64,000 bases of DNA, from positions 14,958,599-15,022,598 of the forward strand of contig OX457029.1 in assembly GCA_949752745.1 (NCBI GenBank). Reading direction: 5' to 3'. A model generated the notes under the pieces. The model had not been told where the DNA came from and searched no databases. It saw nothing but the letters and a program-made list of their open reading frames with translations. Of this stretch, positions 1-9,877 are shown piece by piece. A program made the position numbers and the translations under genes. The first letter of the stretch is position 1. Each line of letters begins with the position of its first letter. The stretch is from Protula sp. h YS-2021. Its lineage: Eukaryota; Annelida; Polychaeta; Sabellida; Serpulidae.

Positions 1-425
1 GATTTTGAGCTTATTTTCGACCCTTTGGACAATAGGTAAGAGGTACTTCGGTGACCTTGGCCTCCTTGGCCATGGTCAAAATCAAAAACCGGAAGTGGGC
101 TATTATCTCAAAAACGGTTAGGAACAGAGCGATTTTGAGCTTATTTTAAACCCTTCGCGCTTAAAAGACTATGTGTAAGAGGTAGCTCGGTAACCTTGAC
201 CTTTCCGGCCATGGTCAAAGTTAAAAACCGGAAATGGGCCATTATCTCGAAATCGGTTAGAAATAGAGGAATTTTTAGCTTATATTGGAAGGTTTGGGCC
301 TAAAAGACCATATGTAAGAGGTACTTCGGTGACCTTGACCTCCTAGGCTATGGTTAAAGTCAAAAACCGGAAGTGAGACATTAACTCGAAAACGATTAGA
401 GATCGTGTAATTCGTGTGATTCGTG
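1..425. repeat. Tandem repeat, unit about 130-140 bp
   Basis: Three diverged units are visible. The phrase GATTTTGAGCTTATTTT starts at 1 and 131, with a weaker copy near 271. The phrases AAAACCGGAAGTG and AAGAGGTACTTCGGTGACC recur once per unit. The same family reappears at 27785-27975 inside the fold-back element. The array abuts the left end of Polinton A and runs off the window edge, so its full length is unknown. No coding potential is apparent. Confidence 0.8.
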
Positions 426-479
426 TAATTGATTAATATTTTTTTGCAGATTAGGGAGGGGGTAGGGGGTCATTAGGGG

Positions 480-925
480 GTAGGAGGCTTCTTGCCGGTC
501 CATCCAGAAGTATCATGGGACTTCTAGCACGTACAGAAGTCTGCTGGAGCTTCAAGCCTGACAGGCTAACAATTCCATGGGACTTTTAGATGGATCGGCC
601 AGAAGTCTCCTTAACCTTTGATTCGTCTAGAAATTTCATGAGCTTTCTAGCCGCTCCGGAAGTCTCATGCGAATTTCTAGCTGGTAAAACACTGCTGATG
701 TATGGGTTATTTTATAACTCACACATCAGCATTCTAGTGTATAGCCTGACAGGCCAGAAATCCCATGGCACGGGCCGGATAAAAGTCTCCATCCCCGTTG
801 ATTCGTCTAGAAGTCTCATGAGACTTCTAGCCGCTCCGGAAGTCTCATGGGAATTTCTACCCGGTACAAAACTGCTGATGTATGGATTATTTTATAACTC
901 ATACATAACTATTCTAGTCTAAAAA
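480..925. repeat. Left terminal module of Polinton A with internal duplication
   Basis: Contains repeated partly palindromic phrases such as AGAAGTCTCATGAGACTTCT. A segment of roughly 140 bp is duplicated: 598-742 resembles 779-917, and both contain GATTCGTCTAGAA and CTGCTGATGTATGG. The same phrase type (GAAGTCCCATGAGATTTCT) occurs at the left end of Polinton B (39876-40020). A short inverted relative lies at 6795-6830 at the right end of copy A. I read it as the outer part of the terminal inverted repeat. An AT-rich stretch follows to about 1060. Confidence 0.65.
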
Positions 926-1099
926 GATATGTATAATATATAATAAATATTTAAATATAAAATTATGATATATGATATATAATATAATAAATATTTAAAT
1001 ATAATATATGACATATAAAATAAAATATAATATAATGTATTAAAAAAATTCGAACTTCATATTCTCATACATCAGCAGTCATACAGTGACTGTCATTTC

Positions 1100-2920
1100 C
1101 AGAGGATACAATCATTTGATTCAAGGGCATTGTAAAACAGCAAAAGGAACCCTTTGTAATCTATGCTGACTTTGAATGCTGTACAGAGAAATGTGACTCA
1201 CAGGACAGATATCAACATCACAAGGCCAATAGTTTTGCCTATGTTGTCGTCAGCGAATGTGAGAAGCGGGATCCTGTTCTTTACCGTGGAGACAATGCTG
1301 TCTACAAATTTCTACACTATATGTTGGATGAACGTGATCACATAAATCGATTGAGCAACCCATAACCTATTGAAATGACTGCTGAGGATAAGAAACACTT
1401 TGCTTAAGCTACTCATTGCTACATTTGCCATAGGTTGCTTGGAGTGGATTGTGTGCGAGATCGTGATCACATCAGTGGAAAATATCGTGGGGCAGCCCAT
1501 AGTGAATGCAACCTACAGTTTCGCTTAAGGAAGAATCAGCAAGGAAAGTGGATTCATTCATCATCCCTATCCTATTCCACAACCTACGAGGATATGCCAG
1601 TCATCTTCTTATGGAGAGTATAGGAAAATTTAACGTGAAGCTGTTAGTCATTCCCAACAATCTAGAAACGTACATTGCAATTAACGTAGACAATCTGAAA
1701 TTCATCGACTCCTACCAATTCATGGGAGCATCCTTGCCAAAATTACTAGCCAACATAGCAGCTGAAGGTAAAGATAAGTTTCAGAATATGACTGCTCAAG
1801 TGCGCAACAGTCAGCTGCAAGAGTTACTTTTGAAAAAAGAGCATATCCCTAAGACTATGTTGATGAACCCTCCAAGTTTGCTGAAACCAAGCTTCTACCC
1901 CAAGAAGATTTTTGTAGTGAATTAACTGAAGAAGGAATCAGTGACGAAGACTGTGCTCATGCACAAAGGATCTGGAATATATTCCACTGCAACAACTTTG
2001 GAAAGTACCATGACCTTTACCTGAAAACAGATGTGTTACTATTGGCAGATGTGTTTGAAAATTTTAGAAATATGTGTCTCAACACGTATGAACTGGATCC
2101 TGCTCATTACTATACAGCACCAGGTTTGACATTGGGATGCTATGCTGAAACATACCAAGGTTTAATTGGAATTGATAGATGATATTAATATGTTTTAATG
2201 GTGTAGCAAGGTCTGTGAGGAGGTATTTCAGTCATTACACACAAGTATGCAGAAGCTAAAAACCCCTACATTCCAGACTATGCTGTGATCAAGTCAACAA
2301 ACTACACCATGTGCTTTGACGTCAACAATCTCTGTGGGTGGAGTATGTCACAGAATTTGTCAGAATGCGGATTTGCATGGGTGGAAGATCCAGAATCTCT
2401 GGACTACATGAAAGTGAGTGAAGATGTGAGACAAAATAGAGTTTAGAGGTAGCTCTCGCATACATAGATGAAATTCATGATCAGCATAGTGACTGTCCAG
2501 GAACTCCTGAGCAGAAAACTGTTCGAATCAGTGAATTGCCTTAATAAAGTCAGAACCTTAGAAAGCAGTTGGGATTGAAATGTAAACCTATGGAAAAGTT
2601 GATTCAAAATTTGATTGATAAGGAAAAGTATGTGATAAATTGTCGAAATTTGACGCAATACGTATTTCATGGATTGAAAGAAACAAAGGTGCATCGAGCC
2701 ATTATGTTCCAGCAGAGTAAATGGCTAGCTTAACACATAGATGTCAACATAGAGAAGAGAAGAGTGGCAAAAAAAACCAAGTTGAAAAAGACTTTTACAA
2801 GTTGATGGAAAAACATATTTGGCAAAAACCATGGAAAATGTGAAGACACGAATCAATGTCTAATTTGTTAACAATGAGAAACAGTTCAAAAAGGTTGCTT
2901 GCTTGCAGCTACCATGCCAA
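1100..2920 (+). pseudogene. Polinton protein-primed DNA polymerase B, truncated remnant
   Basis: Fragments in shifting plus-strand frames follow the order of Polinton PolB. An exonuclease-like YADFE segment lies near 1160. A Cys/His cluster (HCYICHRLLG, then AHSECN) lies at 1420-1515. FHNLRGYASHLLM follows near 1585. A palm motif A-like stretch, CFDVNNLCGWSMS, lies near 2315. A motif B-like stretch, DFYKLMEKHIWQKPWK, lies near 2790-2840. In the family this enzyme replicates the element by protein priming. Homology fades just past motif B, near 2920, and no motif C (DTD) segment is visible, so the 3-prime part is lost. Several stops and frameshifts break the frame (for example near 1360, 1620, 1925 and 2190). 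It is opposite in strand to the integrase and ATPase of the same element. Confidence 0.88.
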
Positions 2921-3340
2921 CTAGTGAAAAAGCAAAAAAGGGGAACTTAAGGCACAGTCTAAAGCAGAGCAAGAACCTAAGCTTAAAGCTGCTATAAAGT
3001 TGAAACCTGTTGTAAATCCTGACACTGCTGCTTCCACTGCAAAACCAGAACTTCTGTGTAACTGATATGTGGTTCAAAGAGAATTAACTTTATGTCTGAT
3101 ATGTAGATGCGTGTGACCAGTATGGTGGTTAGTATGGTAGTCAACATGCCCATGATAAAGAACAAAGTCATTAATATTGAAATAGCATTAATACATCATG
3201 TAGATGTGGAAGTGATTGGACACGATCAATGTTATGTTAGTTTTCATAGCATTTTCAAATGGGATGATAATATTTATGATTCTTATATTAATTTAAGTTG
3301 TTGGGAGTTTCTTAATATGATGCATGCATTTGCATAATAA
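2913..3340 (+). other. Lysine-rich segment and unknown 76-codon ORF in Polinton A
   Basis: From 2913 an ATG opens a lysine-rich stretch that shifts frame and ends near 3063. A second open frame runs 3107-3337 and contains repeated Met-Val segments and an acidic and aromatic C-terminal half. I do not recognise either. They sit where the capsid-gene block is missing, between PolB and the ATPase, so they may be scrambled remnants of that block or unrelated sequence. No function is proposed. Confidence 0.3.
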
Positions 3341-3364
3341 AGTTGTTTTTTGCATGATGATGTA

Positions 3365-3850
3365 GTTTACATCATGTGAAAACCAATTAATTGCAAATAT
3401 TTGTGATTTATTAGCATCTTGATATGATTCATTGAGAAATTGGGATTTCCCTGGATACTGTCAGCCAATGGTGAAACTGGTTTTGTAGGATGAAGTTAAT
3501 GCTTAGATTTTTTGGCTACTTCTAACACTAAACAATATGGTCATGCGTTCATCACTGTAACATATGCTGAGATCATCTGAGATTACTGAGATTACTGAGA
3601 TCATCAGTAATCAGTAAGTTATTCTATGTTGAATAAAAACGCTTTTCAATATCCTCTGGAAGACCTTGATGAAACTCACCCCTTTCATCCCTTTGTACAA
3701 CTGATTCACAGTATAGAGCCATAAAATATTTTCAGGAAATGGTTGAATAGCTTTTTGTTCAATTAGCGCTTTCACAAGAGACGTTTATCCACTACCTGTT
3801 GGTCCAGAAACCAGACATGTAAACGGAAACTTCAGAGCGCTTGAATATCA
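3365..3850 (-). pseudogene. Polinton FtsK/HerA-type packaging ATPase remnant
   Basis: Read on minus, a Walker A segment (GPTGSG, stop, T) appears near 3795-3815. The stop codon TAA stands where the catalytic lysine codon AAA would be, a one-base change. Downstream on minus come a segment reading DERMTILFSV near 3550 and a C-terminal segment reading YPGKSQFLNES near 3450. In the family this ATPase is thought to pump element DNA into capsids. TGAGATTAC-type short repeats at 3580-3610 disrupt the middle. The copy at 43470-44065 in Polinton B is the better preserved relative and confirms the identification. Confidence 0.8.
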
Positions 3851-3855
3851 AATTC

Positions 3856-4930
3856 CCTTGCCCAACTATTAAACTTCTTTCTCCAGCCTAACCACTTCAC
3901 AAATAATTCTTTCACACCTCATCTTTTTCGTGTCTTCAATTTTTTTTCAATTTTGTATACCGATTGAACGTCTTGTAATTCATCTTCATAGAACTGACCA
4001 TCAATATCTTCGTCTAAGAAGTCTTTGACACGATACAGGTGTATTCCTTGCTTTTTACAACGATGTGTGGCACTGAACACTTCTTGTGGCCATTTTATAT
4101 GATGATTCCTTTGAAATACATATTTCATGTGTGAAATGCGAGCATGTTATCCAATGTTAAGCTTTATCGTTTTGGCTTTTTTGTTGATTTTAATTTCAAT
4201 TTATCAATATACATGTGTTTCCACACATTAGATTCAATCTTTTTGCTAATGTCTCCTTGTGACATTGCATTTGGTAAGGACCCATGAGGCCTATAATTAT
4301 AATTGTAGACTAAGTCTTGTACAATATCTGTATACCGAGAGGTTTGCCGATGTATAAAATAGCGATACATAATTCTTTTGATGGTACATATGACCATTTC
4401 TGCAAAGTTGGCTTTCGTCTCATTCTCGGTAGTATATGCATGGATGCCTTCTTTCTTAAGAAATTGCTTTACCCATCTGTTCTTAAATTCTACTCCATTA
4501 TCTGACCTCATATTCTAGGTCTTTTTACTTTTTCTTGAAAAATCTTTTGGAAGGTTTGAAGGACACTCGTATGAGTTTTGTTTGTTACAGGTTGTACCCC
4601 CAAATGTTTCGAAAAGATATCTGTGAGGATTAGTAGAAAATGATTGTCTTCATTATATGCTGCAATATTGACTACATCTGCCAAATCCACGTCCCACATA
4701 TCATCAATACCACGGGTAATGATGCGTTGTCTTTTAAATAGGTATTTCACTGGCTGGAGTAAACTAAAGACATTGTGATCTTGCATCCAGTTTTTCACTT
4801 TGGAATATGTCACAGGATGCTTCTTTTGTTTCAATATTTTGCATAACTTATTTGGTCTTCGGAATGCACCTGGAATTCCAGGTTTAAAATAAGTATTGGT
4901 TAAGTAATCTTTCTACTTTGCCATATTAGC
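3856..4930 (-). pseudogene. Polinton retroviral-type integrase with C-terminal chromodomain
   Basis: Minus-strand integrase remnant. The N-terminal part (4508-4834) contains MWDVDLADV with the first catalytic Asp, and the next block (4164-4511) carries RSDNGVEF with the second Asp. The Glu is in NETKANFAE. A one-base frameshift at 4508-4511 separates these blocks. The 3-prime part (3919-4128) encodes an SH3/chromo-like tail (LYRVKDFLDEDIDGQFYEDE, then VYKIEKKLKTRKR) continuing through an in-frame TGA to a VKWLGW segment near 3870. The family catalyses DNA insertion, leaving 6-bp target duplications. All three catalytic acids are still visible, unlike copy B. It lies immediately next to the ATPase on the same strand. 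Confidence 0.88.
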
Positions 4931-5138
4931 TTGAAATGAAATCAATCATTCACATAATAAAACTTTTATTGACGTGCAAATATAAATAACTTAACTAATA
5001 TTTTAAAAAATTAGAGAAAACAGTTAAAAGATCATGTTGTACACTACCACCTCAGTATAATATAAACTCTAATGTTTTTAAACAGTTTGTACATGTTGTG
5101 CACTAGCACCTTAATATACATTCTTATAAACTTTACTG

Positions 5139-5640
5139 TTCTTCAAACTTTTTGCAAATGTTTATATTCACTTCAACCCCTCCATTATTAAACGCAACAA
5201 CTTCTGATATATCAGTCGACAGCGAAACATCATCGTCATAATGTAAAATAATTGTAGCAGCTATAGTTAGCATGAGGTCATTTGCCAAAATCGTATTGGC
5301 GTTGATATTTCCTGAATCAAATTCAATTCTTCACACTCACTCAGAAAAAACTTGTGTGAAAAAAACTTATCCTTCCAGTGGCTTCCCGTATTTATGCATA
5401 TTCTTCAGTCTTAGTACCCATTCAGATTCAAAATAAAGAAGATTTGATAATGCAAAGTCACTATAAGTCACCTTGAAGGCATCATCCAATGTCAGCGCGG
5501 AAGGAGTTGAAGTGACATGTTTCACTGCTCTTCTATAAAACAATCCCTCATAGAATCCACCACCTGATAGTACACCCTAAAATACTCAACATATCTTTAC
5601 TGCTTGGTCTCTACAGAATATATGATGTACCTTATCCAAG
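5139..5640 (-). pseudogene. Unknown Polinton A accessory ORF, frameshifted
   Basis: On minus, an open stretch from about 5580 down to 5385 begins near a GGGFYEGLFYRRAVKH segment and ends in GKPLEG and a stop. After a frame shift a second acidic stretch (DDDVSLSTDISEVVAFN) runs to a stop near 5140. I do not recognise the family. It lies between integrase and terminus on the same strand as the integrase, in the slot that carries different genes in Polinton B. Confidence 0.4.
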
Positions 5641-5705
5641 ACTTTTTATATAGTGTGACCCTTCTCAATACATTGGCCATTCCTCTATATGCATCTCAGC
5701 AACCT

Positions 5706-6341
5706 TTAAAGCTTCACATTTTCTGCAAAAGTTTTAGGTTTACATAATTTGCAATGAAATCTGTGGCAGTGGCAATCATCATCTTCAGCATATCCTTCAT
5801 CACCGCAATGTATACATATTAGTTCAAGCTGAGTCTGTGCATTTGCATGAAATGACTCTACTTCAGCCAGTTGTTTCTTGGTTAGATTGGTTGTTTTCAT
5901 CCGCTTATCCTCAGTTAACTGAACTGCTGTCACCCTATCATGACATTCCGCACACGTCTCATCAGTCAAAAGACTGTATGTTGTTGATGATGATACTGAC
6001 TCATCAAACGACACATTGTTTATTTGTGACATCGCCTTTAGAAGCGTTGCTCATTCCTCATCATTGAAGTTGATGTAGTAGGTGTAATCTTTACCTTCAT
6101 AGTGTGAGACGCGCAATAAGGTAACATAGCGCATTTCGTTGTACTTAATCACTTCTAAGCATTTGAATTTTGTTAAATACAGTTTATAGATAATGTGTTT
6201 CAGCTTCGACAAGTTGTCATTATCTGTCTTTCAGAGGGAAGCAAATAATGCAATACATTTTTCATTTCGTATGATTCTGATGAATTTACCATCCTCAGCA
6301 TTTACGGTTAAGGTAGCACTCATCTTGAACTGATTTTCCAT
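5706..6341 (-). pseudogene. Unknown Cys/His-rich Polinton A accessory protein, two in-frame stops
   Basis: A minus-strand frame of about 211 codons starts at ATG 6341 (MENQFKMSATLTVNAEDG) and ends at 5706. It is interrupted only by two in-frame TGA stops, near 6234 and 6051. The N-terminal half is beta-rich looking and ends in a KDYTYYINFNDEE segment. The C-terminal third carries TCAECHDR, then CIHCGDEG and a dense CHCHRFHCKLC cluster, which suggests zinc binding. I recognise no family. It is the most terminus-proximal gene of copy A, downstream of a TATA-like promoter at 6460-6469 on the same strand, and has no counterpart in copy B. Confidence 0.55.
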
Positions 6342-6459
6342 TTGTTCTGCCCCCGTTTAAAGTATAAAGGCAAACGCCTGCTGATCACTTTGTTGAAAAA
6401 ATGGTTGTAATCGCTTCAGTAGTTTTGAATTTATGTGCTGCTAGAGTTGCCGTCTCTCC

Positions 6460-6469
6460 CTTATATACT
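6460..6469 (-). promoter_or_regulatory. TATA-like promoter element in Polinton A right end
   Basis: On minus the sequence reads AGTATATAAG, about 120 bp upstream of the Cys-rich ORF start. The identical decamer occurs on plus at 41093-41102 inside the left end of Polinton B, again directed into the element. Conservation in both copies at the inner edge of the terminal repeat supports an inward-firing promoter. This is inference from sequence only. Confidence 0.5.
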
Positions 6470-6479
6470 ACATTGGTTG

Positions 6480-6830
6480 GTTGGGGGGGGGGGGCAGGGG
6501 TGGCGAGTTGTCATCCCGTTACGTATAAGGAGGGGTTCAAAAAATGAAAAATGCTCAGAATGGTGTGAAACAAAAAATGTGCTAAAATTAGAAATTGCCG
6601 CATGGGATCGAAGGGGTCGAAGAATTAATTATGCTCAGAATGGTTTGAAACGACAAATTGTGCTCAAATTTGAAATTTCCGCCTGGGAGGGAGCGGGTCA
6701 GAAAATGAAAAATGCTCAGAATACTTTGAAACGAAAAAATATGCTAAATTACAAATTGCTACCTGGTGAAGGGGGGTGGTCAAAATGAAATCCAGTGGGA
6801 CTTATGAACGAACCGGCCAGAAGGCTCCTT
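6480..6830. repeat. Right terminal module of Polinton A, 80-90-bp sub-repeats
   Basis: A G-run is followed by three diverged units carrying ATGCTCAGAATGG, GAAACGAAAAAATATGC and TAAAATTAGAAATT, each ending in a G-rich linker. The same units occur in inverse orientation at the left end of Polinton B (40020-40480) and in the same orientation at its right end (48300-48560). At 6795-6830 the outer palindromic module (GGGACTTATGAACG, then CCGGCCAGAAGG) follows. This layout fits a long, internally repetitive terminal inverted repeat. Confidence 0.75.
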
Positions 6831-6865
6831 TTCACCCTATTCCTGTTCTTAGACCTGATCTTCCT

Positions 6866-7375
6866 ACAGCCGCGCGTAACTGGGTTCACGTCCTATAGCT
6901 ACATGCAACTTGGGTTCACGTTCTACAGTCGCGTAGAACTGGGGTTCATGTCTTGCAGCCGCATACAGTGGGATTCATGTCTTACAGCCGCATACAACTC
7001 GAATGCACGTCCTACAGCTGCATACAACTGGTATGAACGTCCTACAGCCGCATTCAACTAAGGTTCACGTCCTACAGCTTCATGCAGCTGGGGTTCACGT
7101 CTTACAGCTGCACACAACTGAGGTTCACGTCCTGCAGCCGCATACAACGGGGGTTTACATTCCACAGCCGCATGTACTTGGGTTCACGTCCTACAGCCGC
7201 ATATACTTGGGTTCACGTGCTACAGTCGCATACAACTGGGGTTCGCGTTCAATAGCCGCATTCAACTGGAGTTCGCGTCCTACAGCCGCATACAACTAGG
7301 GTTCATGTCCTGCAGCCGCATTCAACTGGGGTTCACGTCCTGCCGCCACATACGACTGGGGTTCACTACAGCTGC
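6866..7375. repeat. Minisatellite, unit 29-30 bp, about 17 copies
   Basis: Tandem copies of a unit reading approximately GGTTCACGTCCTACAGCCGC followed by ATACAACTG. Units vary by point changes (TTCATGTC, CTGCAG, TACTTG) and by single-base length differences. Open frames within it are products of the repeat and not credible genes. It directly abuts the right end of Polinton A. Confidence 0.9.
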
Positions 7376-8455
7376 CATGGAAATGCACCTGATGTGCAAG
7401 TGAACTCCATTTAATGATTTACATTACCCACTGAGATTATGTTCAATTAACTTGTAGGCAGGGATCGATGCCGAAGATTGTCTGGTATTATTCAGGAATC
7501 CGAATTATACTGCTATAACTTCACATGTTTTCTCTAAACTAAGAAAGTCATTTTCAAAAAACACCAATTCTTTACCACTTATTCAAATAACCAAAGTTAT
7601 CTTTTAAAAGAAACTTACTCTACCAAGAATATCCATTGCTAAGACAATTGCTTTGCCCTTGGAAATACAACTATTTAAATTTCTCAAAGTCACAAGTGAA
7701 AAAGCGAAAATTGATCTGCAACAACTGCTCTGCTACCAATTAATCTGCAGACATTTATCCAACATTATACAGCAAGATAACTGATGTAAATTCTCCATAC
7801 CTTGCAGTGCATTTTGTGAAAGAACGTGCCTTGTGCAGAAAAATGATGCAGTTCACCGGCATACATCTACTGTCCAACAAACTAAAAGAATCAGATCTAT
7901 ATCTAGCGCTTAAAAACATAAAACAAACAACAATACAGTTCAATCAACGAGTACAAATCTCACTTTTCAACTTGAGGAACCAGGTTGCTGTGTTTATCTA
8001 CTATATGGACCAGCACCAACTCGTAGAATGGAGCACCGCCCAAACTGGACCATCTAAGTGTCTTCCATAATAAGGACTCCAACAAATGGGACCACCTCGG
8101 AAATCGGACCACCTAAATTTTTGCCTACTGGTGATCATATTTCCGGTGTTCTACAACCATAGTCTATGTTTGATGCCTATACATAGAATGCGTCAAATAT
8201 ACCCATATTAGGCTTTAACACAGCCCCTTCCTACAAAGGCACTAAAATATCAAAATTGAAAACATGTAAGTATAACCTATACTGCAGCTGATAACTTACT
8301 CAGCTTTGTTGTGTATGAAATATAGAACGGCTTTTGGTGTGCTAATTGACAAGGTAAGGGACCACATGTAAAGTGAGATGGTTTCATTTGAATAAAATCA
8401 CGAGAAAGACAATTTTGAACTTCAATGAACTGATAGAAAGCAGTTTATAAATATA
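7376..8455. other. No gene recognised
   Basis: Low-complexity and unique-looking AT-rich DNA. Between 8020 and 8370 the phrase GGACCA or GGACCAC recurs several times. Related phrases occur at 10270-10395 beyond the Tc1 element, which could mean that the Tc1 element landed in an older repeat, but I cannot define ends. A short open frame at 7807-8070 has no recognisable motif. Confidence 0.4.
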
Positions 8456-9877
8456 CTGACGCAAAGGCTTTAAAGTGGTTTTTATCCTGTTCCTTTTAGG
8501 TTATGGAAATAAAACAAACGTCAAATGTTGAGCACTATTAGAATAGATTCTATTGTTTTTTTCACACCAATACATTTTATAGATACGAAAAAAGTAACAC
8601 ATTGGTGTCTAGCACATATTGTAAAATGGCGCGTTGGTCAGTTGAATCAAACATTTTAAAGCCACGTTAAACGAGAGCTAAAGAAAAATCGAAAAGTTTG
8701 CAGAAAGAAAAAATCCAAAAATTCCAAAAACCAAAATGCCACGACTTACCGAAAATGAGAGGTGGCAAGCGATCGGTATGTTAGAGTCTGGCCTGTCACA
8801 ATCAGCAATCTCTAGAAGGTTTGGAGCGGCGGTATCAACCATATGCAGACTTCAACAGCATCACCTGCAGATCGGCTCTGTACAGGACCGCCAACGACCT
8901 GGTCAACCAAGATCGGTTTGGAACCGCAACGGTCACCGCGAATGCGACTCCAGAGACACAAAAACCACATCAGTCGACAGGCAGTGTTAAATCGATTGCA
9001 CTATCACGGGATACGTGCTCGTGAAGCATAAGTTGGACAAGTTTTAAATGAACGTCGACTGCGTATGAAAAGGAATTGGGCAGCCAATCATTTGGGAAAC
9101 CGATGACCACGAGCATTTTGGAGAAGAGTACTGTTCTCTGATGAATCTCAATTTCAACTATTTCGACACGATGGTCGTAATCGAGTGTACCGGCAAATGG
9201 GAGAACGATTTGCGAGACCTTGTGTTCGCGAGGTGGATAGATTTGGTGGAGGAAACGTTATGGTATGGGGCGCTATCAGATTTGGCTGGAGATCATCTTT
9301 GCTAATTATTGAAGGCAATTTAACCGCCACACGTTACGCTGACATCATCCTAGAGGGTCAGACTATACCATACTGCACGAACGACCGACAATCCATATTC
9401 ATGCAGGACAATGCGTGTCCGCATGTAGCAGAAATATGCATGAATCTGCTTCGGGTAACTATGTGCAGACTCTAGAGAGGCCTTTATATTCATCCGACAT
9501 GAATCCAATACAGCATCTGTGGGATGCGCTTGACCGAAGAGTTTGAGCCCGTACGCCGCCCCCTCAGAGCCATGTCGAACTCAGACAAGCCATCATGGAG
9601 GAATAGCATAGGATACCACAATGGAGGACTCATAAGGCCTATGCCGCGACGTGTTAATGCGTTGGCTGAGGCTCGAGGAGGGCACACGAGATACTGAATC
9701 TTGAAAACTGTAATATCATAAACAAACTATGGATAATTAAGATTAGTTAAGTTAAGGACGTTTTATATAAGCGAATTTTTGGGCATCGGTGAAAAACCAG
9801 TAATGAAATACCATGTCAAAATTTGGAAAAGGTACGTTAAACACTTTTTCAAATATAGCGTTTTTACTTTGCGTCAG
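8456..9877 (+). mobile_element. Tc1-like transposon, full length but decayed
   Basis: Both ends carry the inverted 11-mer CTGACGCAAAG (8456-8466, and its complement ending at 9877), flanked by TA on each side (8454-8455 and 9878-9879), the usual target duplication for this superfamily. The length of 1422 bp is normal. Inside is a plus-strand DDE transposase remnant. Inner parts of the terminal repeats have diverged beyond recognition. Confidence 0.88.
8736..9700 (+). pseudogene. Tc1-like DDE transposase, inactive
   Basis: Starts with MPRLTENERWQAIGMLESG, a paired-like helix-turn-helix DNA-binding domain. The frame shifts after SVQDRQRPGQPRS (near 8915), apparently with a small deletion. The catalytic core follows: first Asp in VLFSDESQF (near 9140), GGGNVMVWGAI (near 9250), second Asp in FMQDNACPH (near 9405). 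The third acidic position reads SSDMNPIQHLWD (near 9500), where the family has Glu, so a GAG to CAG change is inferred. Additional stops lie near 9028, 9102, 9472 and 9546. It would cut and paste the element at TA sites if intact. Dead here on several counts. Confidence 0.9.

Larger units (their letters stand above)
460..6830. mobile_element. Polinton/Maverick copy A, decayed
   Basis: A 6.4-kb remnant of a large virus-like DNA transposon. From left to right it holds a terminal module (480-925), a DNA polymerase B remnant on plus, unknown small ORFs, an ATPase remnant on minus, an integrase with chromodomain on minus, accessory ORFs on minus and a right terminal module (6480-6830). Complete Polintons are usually 15-20 kb and carry capsid and protease genes, none of which is seen here. 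They would be expected between the ATPase and the polymerase, so an internal deletion around 2920-3365 is inferred. Every gene carries stops or frameshifts. The outer boundaries come from terminal-module similarity to copy B. No target duplication was resolved. Confidence 0.85.

Noticed and set aside
6795..7299. Repetitive tyrosine/histidine-rich proteins
   Set aside because: Products of the 29-30-bp minisatellite; the frame drifts with single-base length changes.
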